A DNA stretch of 55,535 bases from a bacterium ADurb.Bin157 (GCA_002070375.1 MWDD01000015.1:1-55535), one strand, 5' to 3'; shown: positions 8,508 to 17,365, numbered from the stretch's first letter. The notes: generated from the sequence alone by a model not told the origin. Numbers and translations: made by a program.

Positions 8508-10910
8508 ATGGCGAATGAAAGCTCTGCGAAAAAGACTACCTTTTGTATTTGGTTTTTTGTTGTTTTGACATCGGCTATAACTCTTGCAATGAGTTGGGGC
8601 AGTTTGGTGCCAAGATTTATTGCTCCTTTATGGGCCGGGTTTCTTAAGCAGAAGTCGCCCGAAGACTTGAACAGAATTACGCAAAATTTTACAGAGTCAC
8701 CCGACGAAGCATTTTTGGTTTTGTGCGTGATGATAATATTGGTTGTATTGCGTTACCTCGATGGCTTTGGTAATAGGAAGGGGATTATACCGCCTTCATT
8801 TTTGGTTTATTTTATTTATTGCGCCTCTGTTTTTTTCTCAATTTTCATGTTCTTTATCAGTCCGCTTAAAGCATTTTTTGCTCTGTTCATTTATTTTTAT
8901 CCGGTTCTGCTTTGGCATCAAAAGAAGATCGGAACGGCATTGTTTGTTGTAATAGCTATTGCTTTGGGTTTTGTAAGCTATGCGGCAATAAAAATGATTG
9001 CAATGTATGTTTTACTTCTTCCGACGTTGCATTTAATAGCCATAAGAGCTAATAATTCTTTAAAAAGCCGATATTCGTCCAACGCGCAAAGGGTTTATAC
9101 AAAACTGAGCAGTACTCAAAAAAATCAGATTAAAGGCAGCATATTCACGTCAAAATTAGATTGGTGGGAAATAGTTGAACCTGAATTAGACGAGCTTTTA
9201 AAAAGTTGGGAAAAACTTCCGTTTGTCGGTAAAGAACCTGATGAAAAAGAGTCGGTTCATGTTTATGAACCCACAAAAAAATCTCTTGTATCTATTCAAA
9301 GCAATATTGAATTAGACCGATCCATAAAACGAATTCAAGACAGAGACCCTAATTTTTCGCCTCCTGCTTTTTTGGCTAGATTCGAAAAGACTTATAAAAT
9401 TATTGTAAATGCCTGTTCTGAACAAAAAATAGAGCAAATACAACACATGGTCTCAGACTCACTATATGAGCAATTCAAGCGTCGCATTGAAGAACAAAAA
9501 GCTTCCGGTATCAAGTTTAAGTGCAAAAGTATTAAAATTTTACTTAAAAAATTAGGCCGTCTTGTTGACAATGAAGATTTCGAAGAATTACATGTCAACG
9601 TTCTGGCTGATATTGTCGAAACTGCCGTAGATGTGGTTACCGGAGTTCCTTTAAGCTCTGATACGGAATCTTCAAGTACGGTTTCCGAGTTTTGGACCTT
9701 TTTTAGACGTCCTTCCGCAAAAACACTTACTAAGCCCGGTTTGCTAGAGTGCAGCTGCCCTAACTGCGGTAATCCGATATCAATCGGACAGGCGACCGTC
9801 TGCTCGGTGTGCGGTTCGTACATACGCTCCGGAAATTATGATTGGGTTTTGTCTAAAATTACTCAATCATGTGAATGGGAATATTCAAACCCCCTTTTGG
9901 TACCGGGTTGGACGCAATTGGAAGAGCGTGATAAAAACTTATGTATTCAGCAAATCGAAGATAAGGCTGCAGTTATATTTTGGATAATTAAAAGACTTGA
10001 ACAATCAAGGAACTCAGAGCCGCTTTTAAGATTTGCAGGCAAAGAATGTTATGAGTTTTTCTCAAGAATATATTTGGGGTCAGACAAAAGATATTCCTTT
10101 AACGAAAGCATTTCGTTAGCGTCAGTTTCTTTAAAGGCTATTGATATTAAAAGTGACTATGTAAGTATTTATCTGTTGGTTGTTTGGAGCGGAATACCTG
10201 TGCGTTTTGACACTAATGGCCGAGTTTTTGCGGTGCACCGAATCGTTAAGCCATACAGAGATGTAATGGTGCTGACAAGAAAAATCGATCAGGTCACAAA
10301 ATTAGATTATACATTGCTCAGTGCCCACTGTCACAACTGTGGCGGCCCGTTGTCATCAGATTATGATGTTAGATGCGCTTATTGTCATACCATATTAAAT
10401 GACGGATCTGATTGGATACTCGAGAAGATTATCAAAGAGGAAAATATAGAATACATTAATTTATTAACTAAGAAAAGAGAGCTGATTAAAGCTCTGACAA
10501 ATAAACAAAAATTAGTAGAAAGACGAATTGAGGCTGAAAAAGAAATAACATCGGGCAGAGACTTGGTTACTATTTCCGCGATGATGCTTTTGGCAGACGG
10601 GATAATAGATGAAAACGAAGTGGCGCTGTTGTATAAAATAGGCGCATCATACGAAATGAGCAAAGATAAAGTTATGGGAGTAATAGAAGCCGTAAAAAAC
10701 GGCGAGTTGCACCTCAGTTTCGAAGGTAAAAAAACGAAAGAAGTTTCTGCCTTGTTTGATGCGGCTGTTGAAATGGCAGTCGCCGACGGTGAAGTATGTG
10801 ATAAAGAATTAGAGATGTTAAAAAGTTTCGGCAAGAAGATCGGCTTTATAGAACAAGATATTTTGATACGCATAAGAAAAGCCGAAAGACTGAAAAACCT
10901 GCAAAAATAA
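8508..10910 (+). CDS. Membrane protein with Tim44-like, zinc-ribbon and TerB-like domains
   Basis: A protein of about 800 residues with an unusual composition. Five or six hydrophobic segments lie within the first 175 residues. A region at about 285-385 has the pattern of Tim44/MBA1-like domains (FLARFEKTYKIIVNA, SLYEQFKRRIEEQ). A first zinc ribbon lies at about 415-437 (CPNCGN and CSVCGS), then a second region that may again be Tim44-like (about 455-595), and a second zinc ribbon at about 606-627 (CHNCGG and CAYCHT). A helical TerB-like domain closes the protein (about 680-795), with the paired acidic motifs ADGIIDENE and ADGEVCDKE typical of that fold. The start ATG 8508 has GTGGAGGT 7 bases upstream; a GTG at 8493 is less likely. 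It stands alone between tRNA-Ala and the ABC operon. A role in membrane-protein handling or stress sensing is only a guess from domain names. Confidence 0.72.
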   Translation: MANESSAKKTTFCIWFFVVLTSAITLAMSWGSLVPRFIAPLWAGFLKQKSPEDLNRITQNFTESPDEAFLVLCVMIILVVLRYLDGFGNRKGIIPPSFLVYFIYCASVFFSIFMFFISPLKAFFALFIYFYPVLLWHQKKIGTALFVVIAIALGFVSYAAIKMIAMYVLLLPTLHLIAIRANNSLKSRYSSNAQRVYTKLSSTQKNQIKGSIFTSKLDWWEIVEPELDELLKSWEKLPFVGKEPDEKESVHVYEPTKKSLVSIQSNIELDRSIKRIQDRDPNFSPPAFLARFEKTYKIIVNACSEQKIEQIQHMVSDSLYEQFKRRIEEQKASGIKFKCKSIKILLKKLGRLVDNEDFEELHVNVLADIVETAVDVVTGVPLSSDTESSSTVSEFWTFFRRPSAKTLTKPGLLECSCPNCGNPISIGQATVCSVCGSYIRSGNYDWVLSKITQSCEWEYSNPLLVPGWTQLEERDKNLCIQQIEDKAAVIFWIIKRLEQSRNSEPLLRFAGKECYEFFSRIYLGSDKRYSFNESISLASVSLKAIDIKSDYVSIYLLVVWSGIPVRFDTNGRVFAVHRIVKPYRDVMVLTRKIDQVTKLDYTLLSAHCHNCGGPLSSDYDVRCAYCHTILNDGSDWILEKIIKEENIEYINLLTKKRELIKALTNKQKLVERRIEAEKEITSGRDLVTISAMMLLADGIIDENEVALLYKIGASYEMSKDKVMGVIEAVKNGELHLSFEGKKTKEVSALFDAAVEMAVADGEVCDKELEMLKSFGKKIGFIEQDILIRIRKAERLKNLQK

Positions 10911-10940
10911 ACAAGCAAAAAATTAAATTTTTAAATATGC

Positions 10941-10991
10941 TTGACGACAAAGCCTTTTTTGTGTTAGTGTGTTGGTAGAGTAGAACACTAA
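10941..10991 (+). promoter_or_regulatory. Promoter and probable YtrA-type operator of the ABC/GntR operon
   Basis: TTGACG (10941-10946) with a poor -10 (TAGTGT, 10965-10970, spacer 18) is the best promoter upstream of 11021. Overlapping its -10 side is a perfect 7-bp inverted repeat, TTAGTGT (10964-10970) and ACACTAA (10985-10991), with 14 bases between. The operator I recall for Bacillus subtilis YtrA, AGTGTA-N13-TACACT, has the same half-site AGTGT/ACACT at nearly the same distance (15 versus 14). The operon's own GntR protein is the obvious ligand. Confidence 0.66.
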
Positions 10992-11020
10992 AACGTTGAA
11001 ACACTTGAAAGGAGTATTTT

Positions 11021-13030
11021 ATGCGATCAATTCTGATGAAAGACTTTCTTGAACAAAGGCTCTACTTATTGATTCTTGTATGTGTCGCCATCGCTTCTCT
11101 TCTTACCGCGTCTTACTTTAAAAATCTGGACTCCGGTATTGCGTTGTTAATTCTATTTGTGCTCGAGGGACCATTGTTCATATTTCTTTCGGCAAACCAT
11201 CAGGTTAGCAGTGAGGTTAACGCAGGCACATGGCAATTTATTTCTTCTCTTCCTGTCTCACCGTTTAAGTTATGGCTTTCGAAGCTAACATTTACGTTTA
11301 TTTATTGCACGGTCTTATATGCTATTTACATTCTGTTGGCCGTGCTTACAGGGGTCGAATTTACAGCTGTGCTAAATTTTGTTTGGCAAAATTTAGGCAT
11401 TGCTGTGGGCATTCCGGCCGTAATTTTATCGTTGGGTTTTTTTACGACAATGATGCCACAGGGCTTTACTCTGGCTGTCGTTGTTGTCTTAATCCCTCTT
11501 TTATGGGGTCTGTTCAGCAATGATTTAACCTTAGTTTCTATAAACTATGGTTTTGCGACAATTCTGTTAAGTATGGCTTTTCTGGGTTCATCATATATCG
11601 TATTCAAATCAGACATTACTATGACTTCATCTTTAAGAGGTGTTAAATCATTAGTAGTTCTGTTTTTGGGAATTGTGTTGGCGGGTTTTGTGTGGTTAAT
11701 CGCTGATTATGCGGCAGAAAGCAGTAATGCCGTAAAAATAAGAGGAGATTATGCCTGGATTCCTTTAGAAAACGGCAAAAAAATATTGTGGGAGTTCAAA
11801 AGTGAAATTAAACCATGGGACGTAATTCAAAGAAAAACAAGTTATGCCGAGACTTACAGGCCTGATTTATCATTGACCAGTCTTCGCAAAGCTTTCTACG
11901 AAAAAAGCGAAAACAGTCGTTTGGTTATGCACGATCTGGAAACAGGCGGTTTAAAAACAATTGGAGACCGTTTCAGCTCATTGTCTTTCTCCGATGGCGG
12001 CAATGGTGGTTTTGCAAAAGTTTATTTGGGCATAAATAGACTGGGTTTCTATAGAGGTTTAAATCTTGCGGTTGTAAATAAATCAGGTGAAAAAGTTCTT
12101 AGTTTGCCCGATGAATTAGATACTTTCAAAGATAATTTTAAGTTTGTTAATGACCGTCAGTTTGCTTATGTAGAAAATATTAAGACAGCAACCGGCGTTA
12201 ACACAGAGTTGTATTTGTATGATTCTGAAAAGGGTTTAAAACCTTTCTATAGCACTGATGGCGACTTTGGTTTTGCAGATTTCGTCGTAGCAAATTCCCA
12301 TAAAAAAAATGAATCTCCCGATTTGTATGCTGTGGGCGTATCTGACCGTTTTAAAGGAAAAACTGTTTTGATTTCGGCAAAAGACCGAACGCGAAAAGTA
12401 TTGGACATTAAGCCGTTTGCGAAAGTTGAGGCTTGTGGTGCGGATTTTATCCTTTTCGATGAAGGACGCTGGGATAAAGAGACCGGATTACGCCGACAAA
12501 AATTTGTGATTGCAAAATTTGACGGCACCATTTTGAGGCTCGGAGACTTTGAAGAATATATTATTCCGATTGGCGTCAGTGCACAGGGGGCCATTATTGC
12601 AGTAGTTACAGAAGATAGCACCTGGTATGGCGATATCAAAAAAATAATAAAAATATACTCTGAAACGGGTGCGAAAAAGGATCTGCTCGTCTTCGACAAG
12701 CCTTGTTATGCTAGACTGACATTGAGTAAATCCGGTGAATCGGCAGTCTTATATAGGCGATTCTATTCGCGTGAACCCGCTAAAGAAATCGTTGAATACG
12801 CCTTTATAAATTTAGAAACAGATGAAGTTAAAATAATCGAAAAACTCAATAAGATGTATTTAAAAGGTTATATTTACTCGGTCGGCGAGAATCGTTTTAT
12901 GGCTGAGAGCTATGACAAAAACAACAACGGCGGTATATTTGAGTTTGATGCTGACTTAAACACTGCCGAGTGTAAGCTTGAATATACACAAATTTCGGCG
13001 CTGCTCAGAAAAGGAGGGCTGTACAAATGA
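11021..13030 (+). CDS. ABC-2 type permease with a large C-terminal extracytoplasmic domain
   Basis: A 669-residue protein. Residues 1 to about 230 hold seven hydrophobic segments (near 13-32, 39-60, 88-111, 125-147, 148-166, 176-197 and 209-230) and an N-terminus (MRSILMKDFLEQRLYL) typical of ABC-2/YtrC-like permeases. The remaining 435 residues are soluble, with repeated short beta-strand patterns and Asp/Gly turns such as LYLYDSEKG and VIAKFDGTILRLGDFEE that suggest a beta-propeller-like fold. With seven helices and a cytoplasmic N-terminus this domain would face outside the membrane. AAAGGAG precedes ATG 11021. It overlaps the GntR gene by 4 bases and is the permease partner of the ATPase at 13407. 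It probably exports or senses an envelope-active compound, by analogy to Ytr systems. Confidence 0.8.
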   Translation: MRSILMKDFLEQRLYLLILVCVAIASLLTASYFKNLDSGIALLILFVLEGPLFIFLSANHQVSSEVNAGTWQFISSLPVSPFKLWLSKLTFTFIYCTVLYAIYILLAVLTGVEFTAVLNFVWQNLGIAVGIPAVILSLGFFTTMMPQGFTLAVVVVLIPLLWGLFSNDLTLVSINYGFATILLSMAFLGSSYIVFKSDITMTSSLRGVKSLVVLFLGIVLAGFVWLIADYAAESSNAVKIRGDYAWIPLENGKKILWEFKSEIKPWDVIQRKTSYAETYRPDLSLTSLRKAFYEKSENSRLVMHDLETGGLKTIGDRFSSLSFSDGGNGGFAKVYLGINRLGFYRGLNLAVVNKSGEKVLSLPDELDTFKDNFKFVNDRQFAYVENIKTATGVNTELYLYDSEKGLKPFYSTDGDFGFADFVVANSHKKNESPDLYAVGVSDRFKGKTVLISAKDRTRKVLDIKPFAKVEACGADFILFDEGRWDKETGLRRQKFVIAKFDGTILRLGDFEEYIIPIGVSAQGAIIAVVTEDSTWYGDIKKIIKIYSETGAKKDLLVFDKPCYARLTLSKSGESAVLYRRFYSREPAKEIVEYAFINLETDEVKIIEKLNKMYLKGYIYSVGENRFMAESYDKNNNGGIFEFDADLNTAECKLEYTQISALLRKGGLYK

Positions 13031-13407
13031 TTATTATTAATGACAGATCTCCGATACCTATATACCGACAAATTGTCGAAGCACTCAGACGCGAGATATT
13101 TTCGGGTGTGTATGAGCCGGACTCGAGGTTCCCTTCTATTCGCGAGCTTTCGGCGGAATTAAAGGTTAACCCGGCTACAATTTCTAAGGCTTTTCAAGAG
13201 TTGGAAAGCGATAATCTGATATATTTCAAACGTGGGCAGGGAGCCTTCGTTACACCTCAAAACGAAGACAAGGTGCTTAAACAGATAAAGATAGAGATCA
13301 TGCGGAAAATTGAAGAAATTGTAAAAAATAGCGTCACAATGGGATTATCGCGTGCACATCTCAAAAACATTTTCGAAACCGTATTAGACAACCAGGAGGT
13401 TAAATAA
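13027..13407 (+). CDS. GntR-family transcriptional regulator, YtrA subfamily
   Basis: A 126-residue protein with an N-terminal winged helix (about 5-75). The GntR pattern PIYRQIVEALRREIFSGVYEPDSRFPSIRELSAELKVNPATISKAFQ is seen as a whole, and the recognition helix is NPATISKAFQELE. Only a short helical tail of about 50 residues follows instead of a full effector domain, which is the hallmark of the YtrA subfamily that controls ABC transporters. It overlaps the permease by 4 bases and the ATPase by one, so all three are one operon. GGAGGG lies upstream inside the permease end. The inverted repeat at 10964-10991 fits the YtrA binding-site pattern, so it is probably an autorepressor released by an envelope signal or antibiotic. 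Confidence 0.93.
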   Translation: MIIINDRSPIPIYRQIVEALRREIFSGVYEPDSRFPSIRELSAELKVNPATISKAFQELESDNLIYFKRGQGAFVTPQNEDKVLKQIKIEIMRKIEEIVKNSVTMGLSRAHLKNIFETVLDNQEVK

Positions 13408-14297
13408 TGGAAGCGATAAGTATAACAAATCTTTCAATGAAATATGACAATCAAACAGTATTCTCAGGGCTCACTACTTCGATTAAAAAGGGCAGCGTTA
13501 CCGCCTTGTTAGGAAGAAACGGAGCCGGTAAAACAACGCTTCTTAAAGTCTTAAGCGGGCAATTAAAACCTAATTCCGGGCTAATTTCGGTTCTTGGCTT
13601 GAATCCGTTCAAAAGTCTTGAGGATCTGAGGCAAAAATGCATAATGGTAACCGAAAACTGCCATCTGTATCGAAACATGACCAAAGATAATCTTGCAGAC
13701 ATATTTGGGCCTATCTACAAAAACTGGAACAGAGACTTATTCGAAGAAAATATAGCAAAACTGAATGTGCCCGCCGACAAAAAAATATCAACATTCAGCA
13801 GAGGCATGTGCCGTAAACTTCAGTTAGCCTTTGCACTCGGTGCACAACCCGAAGTTTTGCTTTTAGATGAGCCGGTCGGGGGGGTAGATGCCATTGCACG
13901 CGACGAAATTTTGTGCAGTCTCATCGAATCTCTTGCCGAAAAAGGGGTAACGATTCTTCTTTCGTCTCATGAATTACATGATATTTCAGGAATATGCGAT
14001 CACGTTATTATTCTTGATAGAGGGCGTTTTGCCGTCGACGCTGACCGAGAAGAATTGAGTCAAAGCATAGTAAGAGTAAATTCCGTATTAGAGAACTATA
14101 TTGGTTTTAATTTAAGTGACAAGGCCGTTTTGTCATCAAAAATGAAGGGTTCTGAGGTAGAGCTCGTAGTAAAAGGGCTTTCAGAGGAGCAAATAAAAAA
14201 CAATCTGCTTAAAGAGTATAAACCTAAAAATATAGAAATAAGTTCTTTATCATTGGAAGAGCTGTTTAAAGCAGTTGTTTCAAACTATTCTGAGTAA
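13407..14297 (+). CDS. ABC transporter ATP-binding protein
   Basis: A 296-residue ATPase with all nucleotide-binding motifs: Walker A GRNGAGKTT (about residues 36-44), signature FSRGMCRKLQLA (about 131-142, a variant of LSGGQ), Walker B EVLLLDEP with catalytic Glu (about 151-158), and the switch His in LSSHE. A C-terminal extension of about 85 residues follows the core, as in YtrB/CcmA-like exporters' ATPases. It starts at the base of the GntR stop (ATG overlapping TAATG) with AGGAGG upstream and is the last gene of the operon, followed by a two-way terminator. It should power the permease at 11021, which would work as a dimer because only one permease gene is present. Confidence 0.95.
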   Translation: MEAISITNLSMKYDNQTVFSGLTTSIKKGSVTALLGRNGAGKTTLLKVLSGQLKPNSGLISVLGLNPFKSLEDLRQKCIMVTENCHLYRNMTKDNLADIFGPIYKNWNRDLFEENIAKLNVPADKKISTFSRGMCRKLQLAFALGAQPEVLLLDEPVGGVDAIARDEILCSLIESLAEKGVTILLSSHELHDISGICDHVIILDRGRFAVDADREELSQSIVRVNSVLENYIGFNLSDKAVLSSKMKGSEVELVVKGLSEEQIKNNLLKEYKPKNIEISSLSLEELFKAVVSNYSE

Positions 14298-14320
14298 TTT
14301 TCAATGTGTGGGGTGCATAA

Positions 14321-14351
14321 AACAGACAAGCTTTACAGCTTGTCTGTTTGC
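14321..14351. terminator. Bidirectional terminator between the ABC operon and the MFS gene
   Basis: An 11-bp perfect stem (AACAGACAAGC 14321-14331 with GCTTGTCTGTT 14338-14348) encloses a 6-base loop, with T-rich sequence on the right and AAAA on the left. It serves the plus-strand ABC operon and overlaps the last codons of the convergent MFS gene. Confidence 0.75.
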
Positions 14352-15625
14352 TTGTTAAAGGTAATATTTGGATCAAAAGAACCTTTTTTATATTCTAGGT
14401 GTGCAAAACATTTGTTATATGCTATTGACGCTACCAGATAGCACACTGAGGCTAATATAAGAGCAAAATCATAACCCAATGTTTTGATTATGTTGCCCGA
14501 AAAGAACATGGCAAAAGCCCAAGAAAGGTTCCAGGACATGCTGTTTGTTGCCGATGCCCTTGCTCTGAGCCTTTGCGGTATTATTTTCATAAGTATTTCT
14601 TGAGACATTGGTGTGCACATGTTCATAAAAGCATTTCTGAAAATAAAGCACAGTGCACAAAGTGTGAAATTGTGGGTTATCGCCATTAATATCATAAACG
14701 GCAAAGATAAAATTTGTGAATATACTACACCTTTTACCAGTCCGAATCTGAGTGAAATAAAGGGGGAAATGAGAGAGCCTATCGCGGTTCCGAATTGTCC
14801 GAGCGCAAAAACTGTGCCGATTTGAAGAATGCTCGCGCCAACCCAGTCTTTGAAGTAAAGATTGAAATAGGGCACGATCATACCCGCACCGAATCCGATT
14901 AACATGTTGACAAAAGCGAACATTGTCATTAGTTTCATCGGATTTTCAGCATCTTTTATTGTTTGTTTTGTACTCTGCGGGTATTTGCTCAGGTCTATTA
15001 TTTTGTTTAAATTGGCGCTTTTTGTCATTTTAATGGCAGGAACAAAAGAAAAAAGAATAAAGCATATTCCTATCCATAATGAGTATTTAAGCCTTTGCTC
15101 GTCATTTGAGCCGGGCAAAGAGTCTGACAGTTTCATTATTTTGGGTAGCCAGCCTGCCATAAGGCCTGATAATATGCTGGTTGTCCAGGTTAGGGCAGAG
15201 TTTAAACTGAAAATATAAGGTCTTTGGCGATTAAAGCAGTTTTCTTGCAGATAGGGCACAACAGAGACGAGCAAAGCGCCGTTTCCGGAGCCTGAAATTA
15301 CTGCTCCAACAGTAATTATAGAGAGGGTTTTTGAAAAAGAAATGATCGCGTAACCTGAAACGGAGAGCAAAAGACCCAGAATGTAAGTTGCTTTTCTTGA
15401 AGATTTGTCTGCAAGCCAGCCCATAGGCATCGAGAACACAGCGGCACAAAGAGACTGCACCGCCAGTATTTTTCCTATGGTTGTTTCTGAAAAGCCTATT
15501 TCGCGCAAGTAAAGGTTCAGCAAAACGGTAAACATTCCCAGGCCGATGCCGTAAAGGCTTTGGGCTATCAAAAGGCTTTTGATGGCGGGCGAAAATGTAC
15601 GTAGTATTAGCCAGACTTTAAGCAT
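14333..15625 (-). CDS. Major facilitator superfamily transporter
   Basis: A 430-residue protein with about twelve hydrophobic segments in two halves around a hydrophilic loop near residues 205-235. The MFS motif A appears after helix 2 as GWLADKSSRK (about residues 79-88). A related motif at the same place in the second half is weak. I see no motif that fixes the substrate; it may be a drug or sugar efflux carrier. No clear Shine-Dalgarno precedes ATG 15625, but the gene lies 20 bases downstream of the exonuclease stop, so translation could be coupled. The C-terminal codons form part of the shared terminator stem. Confidence 0.88.
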   Translation of the reverse strand: MLKVWLILRTFSPAIKSLLIAQSLYGIGLGMFTVLLNLYLREIGFSETTIGKILAVQSLCAAVFSMPMGWLADKSSRKATYILGLLLSVSGYAIISFSKTLSIITVGAVISGSGNGALLVSVVPYLQENCFNRQRPYIFSLNSALTWTTSILSGLMAGWLPKIMKLSDSLPGSNDEQRLKYSLWIGICFILFSFVPAIKMTKSANLNKIIDLSKYPQSTKQTIKDAENPMKLMTMFAFVNMLIGFGAGMIVPYFNLYFKDWVGASILQIGTVFALGQFGTAIGSLISPFISLRFGLVKGVVYSQILSLPFMILMAITHNFTLCALCFIFRNAFMNMCTPMSQEILMKIIPQRLRARASATNSMSWNLSWAFAMFFSGNIIKTLGYDFALILASVCYLVASIAYNKCFAHLEYKKGSFDPNITFNKQTDKL

Positions 15626-15645
15626 ATGTCAGACAAGCAAAAAGG

Positions 15646-16176
15646 TTATTTGGGTGTGATAAGAGGTAGGTTTTTAATTATATGAATGGCTATTGATGCA
15701 CATGCCATGGCATCTTCGAGTGCATTATGGTGGTGGTCTAATCTGTGCCCGCAATATTGTGCAACCGTTTGGAGCTGATGATTAGGCAAATCTTTGAATA
15801 ATTTCTTAGAAGTTTTACATGTGCAATAAAATTTGGGGTTTTCATAATTCATTTTATATTCGCTGAATACAGACTTTAAGCATCCTTCGTCGAATGTTTT
15901 GTTGTGAGCGATTAAGGGCAGATTGGTTAGTTTTGGAGCAATTTTTTGCCATACAGCAGGAAAAGACGGGGCGTATTTCGTGTCTTTTGAAGTTAAGCCA
16001 TGTATTTCTGTGGTGAAATAACTGTAAAAATCCGGCAGCGGCTTGATCAGGCTATAAAATGTGTCGACAATCTCGAGCCCTTTTACTATTACGATTCCAA
16101 CGCTGCAAACGCTTGTTCGGTGTTGATTTGCCGTTTCAAAATCTATCGCAGCAAACTCGGTGATTTGGGGTATCAT
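15646..16176 (-). CDS. 3'-5' exonuclease, DnaQ/epsilon-like (DEDDh)
   Basis: A 176-residue protein made up of one exonuclease domain. The DEDDh catalytic residues are visible: Asp12 and Glu14 in AAIDFETAN, the Asp of AHNKTFDEG in the second motif, and His plus Asp in HHNALEDAMA (third motif). The sequence resembles stand-alone proofreading-type exonucleases (IDFETAN...SVCSVGIV) and not RNase T. It may trim DNA or RNA 3' ends during repair or maturation; there is no polymerase-binding extension. It is first in a two-gene minus-strand unit with the MFS gene. GGAGCC lies 5 to 10 bases before the ATG at 16176. Confidence 0.9.
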   Translation of the reverse strand: MIPQITEFAAIDFETANQHRTSVCSVGIVIVKGLEIVDTFYSLIKPLPDFYSYFTTEIHGLTSKDTKYAPSFPAVWQKIAPKLTNLPLIAHNKTFDEGCLKSVFSEYKMNYENPKFYCTCKTSKKLFKDLPNHQLQTVAQYCGHRLDHHHNALEDAMACASIAIHIIKNLPLITPK

Positions 16177-16227
16177 TATTGGCTCCTTAGAATGAAACAG
16201 AATAACACATTTAAACGCTAAAAACTA

Positions 16228-16256
16228 TTGTTTATTGAATTTAGCAGTGTTAGAAT
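16228..16256 (+). promoter_or_regulatory. Sigma-70-type promoter of the coiled-coil secreted protein gene
   Basis: TTGTTT (16228-16233) and TAGAAT (16251-16256) are separated by 17 bases. The start codon at 16289 follows after a short leader with GAGAGG. Confidence 0.6.
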
Positions 16257-16288
16257 GTACTGACTTCGAATTTTATTGAGAGGTTTTT

Positions 16289-17308
16289 ATGAAAAACACT
16301 TTAATAACCCTTCTTGGGGTTTTTATGATATTTACTTGCAGCACTTCTTTTTCTCAAAATATTAAAGATGAGGCACAGATTCTCTATGAAGAAGCCATTA
16401 ATTTTAAACAGCAGAATAATAATGAAAAAGCGATAGAAACATATGAAAAGGCCCTCAGAGCAGACAGAGCCGTCCTTGCATTGAATGACGACGGCTTGGT
16501 AGAAATGCTGAGAGACAGCGTTAAAACTCGTCTCGAAAAAGAACCCAATAACGTTAAACTCTGGGAAACCATGGGATTTATTCAGGCCGTATGCTATTCT
16601 GACAATATAGGTGCCATTGAAAGTTATGAAAAGGTTGTGAGTCTCGTTACGGACGAAAACGTCAAGGAGCGCACCCGAACTTTGATTGACCGCCTCAAAG
16701 AAACCGAGCAACTGCTTGCCTCTTACAAAACCGAAGTAACTTCTCAGCTCAGAGACGAACGACTTAAATCCTGGAGCGAGTTGGAAAAAAGTGAAAAATT
16801 TGCCGAAGATCAAGCAGAGAAAGAACAGCGTGCTTCAAGACTCGAGCAAGCATACAAAGACAGAGAAGAATTACAAAACGTTGTGCCTCAGCTTGAAGAA
16901 GAACTAAAAGAACTTCAAGACGCTTATGATAAAGCTAACAGACTTTGGTTTGCCTTGAACGACGAACTTTACGAACGACGACGCCGAAGGTTAAAAGATC
17001 AAGTCGCAGAAAAAGAGCAAGAAGTGGCAAGTGCTAAAAGCCGTCTGCAAAGAGCAGAGTCAGAATCAGCCTCTCTTGAAGCCCTTGTTGAAAAAGATAA
17101 AGAAAAAGAAGAGAAAACTCCGTTCAGAAGCTATGATACCCCCTCCGGGAACGAAGACAGCCACGAAGAACCGGTGCTCAACGACGCTTCGTATGCTGAC
17201 GATCCGACTCAGGCTACTTCAGACGATAATGCAGACGATAATGAGGCCGAGCAAGAAACAGAAGATTCGTCAGCGCCTGATTTGAGCGACTTGATCGATA
17301 ATCTGTAA
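16289..17308 (+). CDS. Secreted TPR/coiled-coil protein of unknown function
   Basis: A 339-residue protein that I cannot assign to a family. Residues 1-22 (MKNTLITLLGVFMIFTCSTSFSQ) are a clear signal peptide. Next come helical repeats resembling TPRs (about 27-60 with KAIETYEKALRAD, and about 85-110 with GAIESYEKVVSL), then a long Glu/Lys/Arg-rich coiled coil (about 150-275), and a very acidic Asp/Glu-rich tail (about 280-339). Such proteins often bridge envelope components, but no function can be read from this one. It has its own promoter. The hairpin after its stop belongs to the opposite strand. Confidence 0.82.
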   Translation: MKNTLITLLGVFMIFTCSTSFSQNIKDEAQILYEEAINFKQQNNNEKAIETYEKALRADRAVLALNDDGLVEMLRDSVKTRLEKEPNNVKLWETMGFIQAVCYSDNIGAIESYEKVVSLVTDENVKERTRTLIDRLKETEQLLASYKTEVTSQLRDERLKSWSELEKSEKFAEDQAEKEQRASRLEQAYKDREELQNVVPQLEEELKELQDAYDKANRLWFALNDELYERRRRRLKDQVAEKEQEVASAKSRLQRAESESASLEALVEKDKEKEEKTPFRSYDTPSGNEDSHEEPVLNDASYADDPTQATSDDNADDNEAEQETEDSSAPDLSDLIDNL

Positions 17309-17365
17309 AAAAAACACCCTGCTATCGGTTCGTATTTTTGCAAATAACAAAAACCGTTAGCAGGG
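17307..17365 (-). terminator. Terminator of the ferredoxin gene
   Basis: Read on the minus strand, a 14-bp stem with one mismatch (17352-17365 with 17317-17330, loop about 21 bases) is followed by a run of eight T (A tract at 17307-17314 on the plus strand). On the plus strand there is no T-run, so it acts for the minus-strand ferredoxin. Confidence 0.8.

Noticed and set aside
9392..10918. Two long minus-strand frames of 143 and 177 codons within the Tim44/TerB protein
   Set aside because: They are antisense shadows. The plus strand carries zinc ribbons and TerB motifs at these places; the minus-strand products look like no protein and lack start signals.
14453..15218. Plus-strand frames of 70 and 104 codons opposite the MFS gene
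   Set aside because: They are antisense to a complete twelve-helix MFS protein and have no independent support.
17317..17365. Hairpin read as terminator of the plus-strand coiled-coil gene
   Set aside because: No T-run follows on the plus strand, while eight T follow on the minus strand, so it is assigned to the ferredoxin gene.
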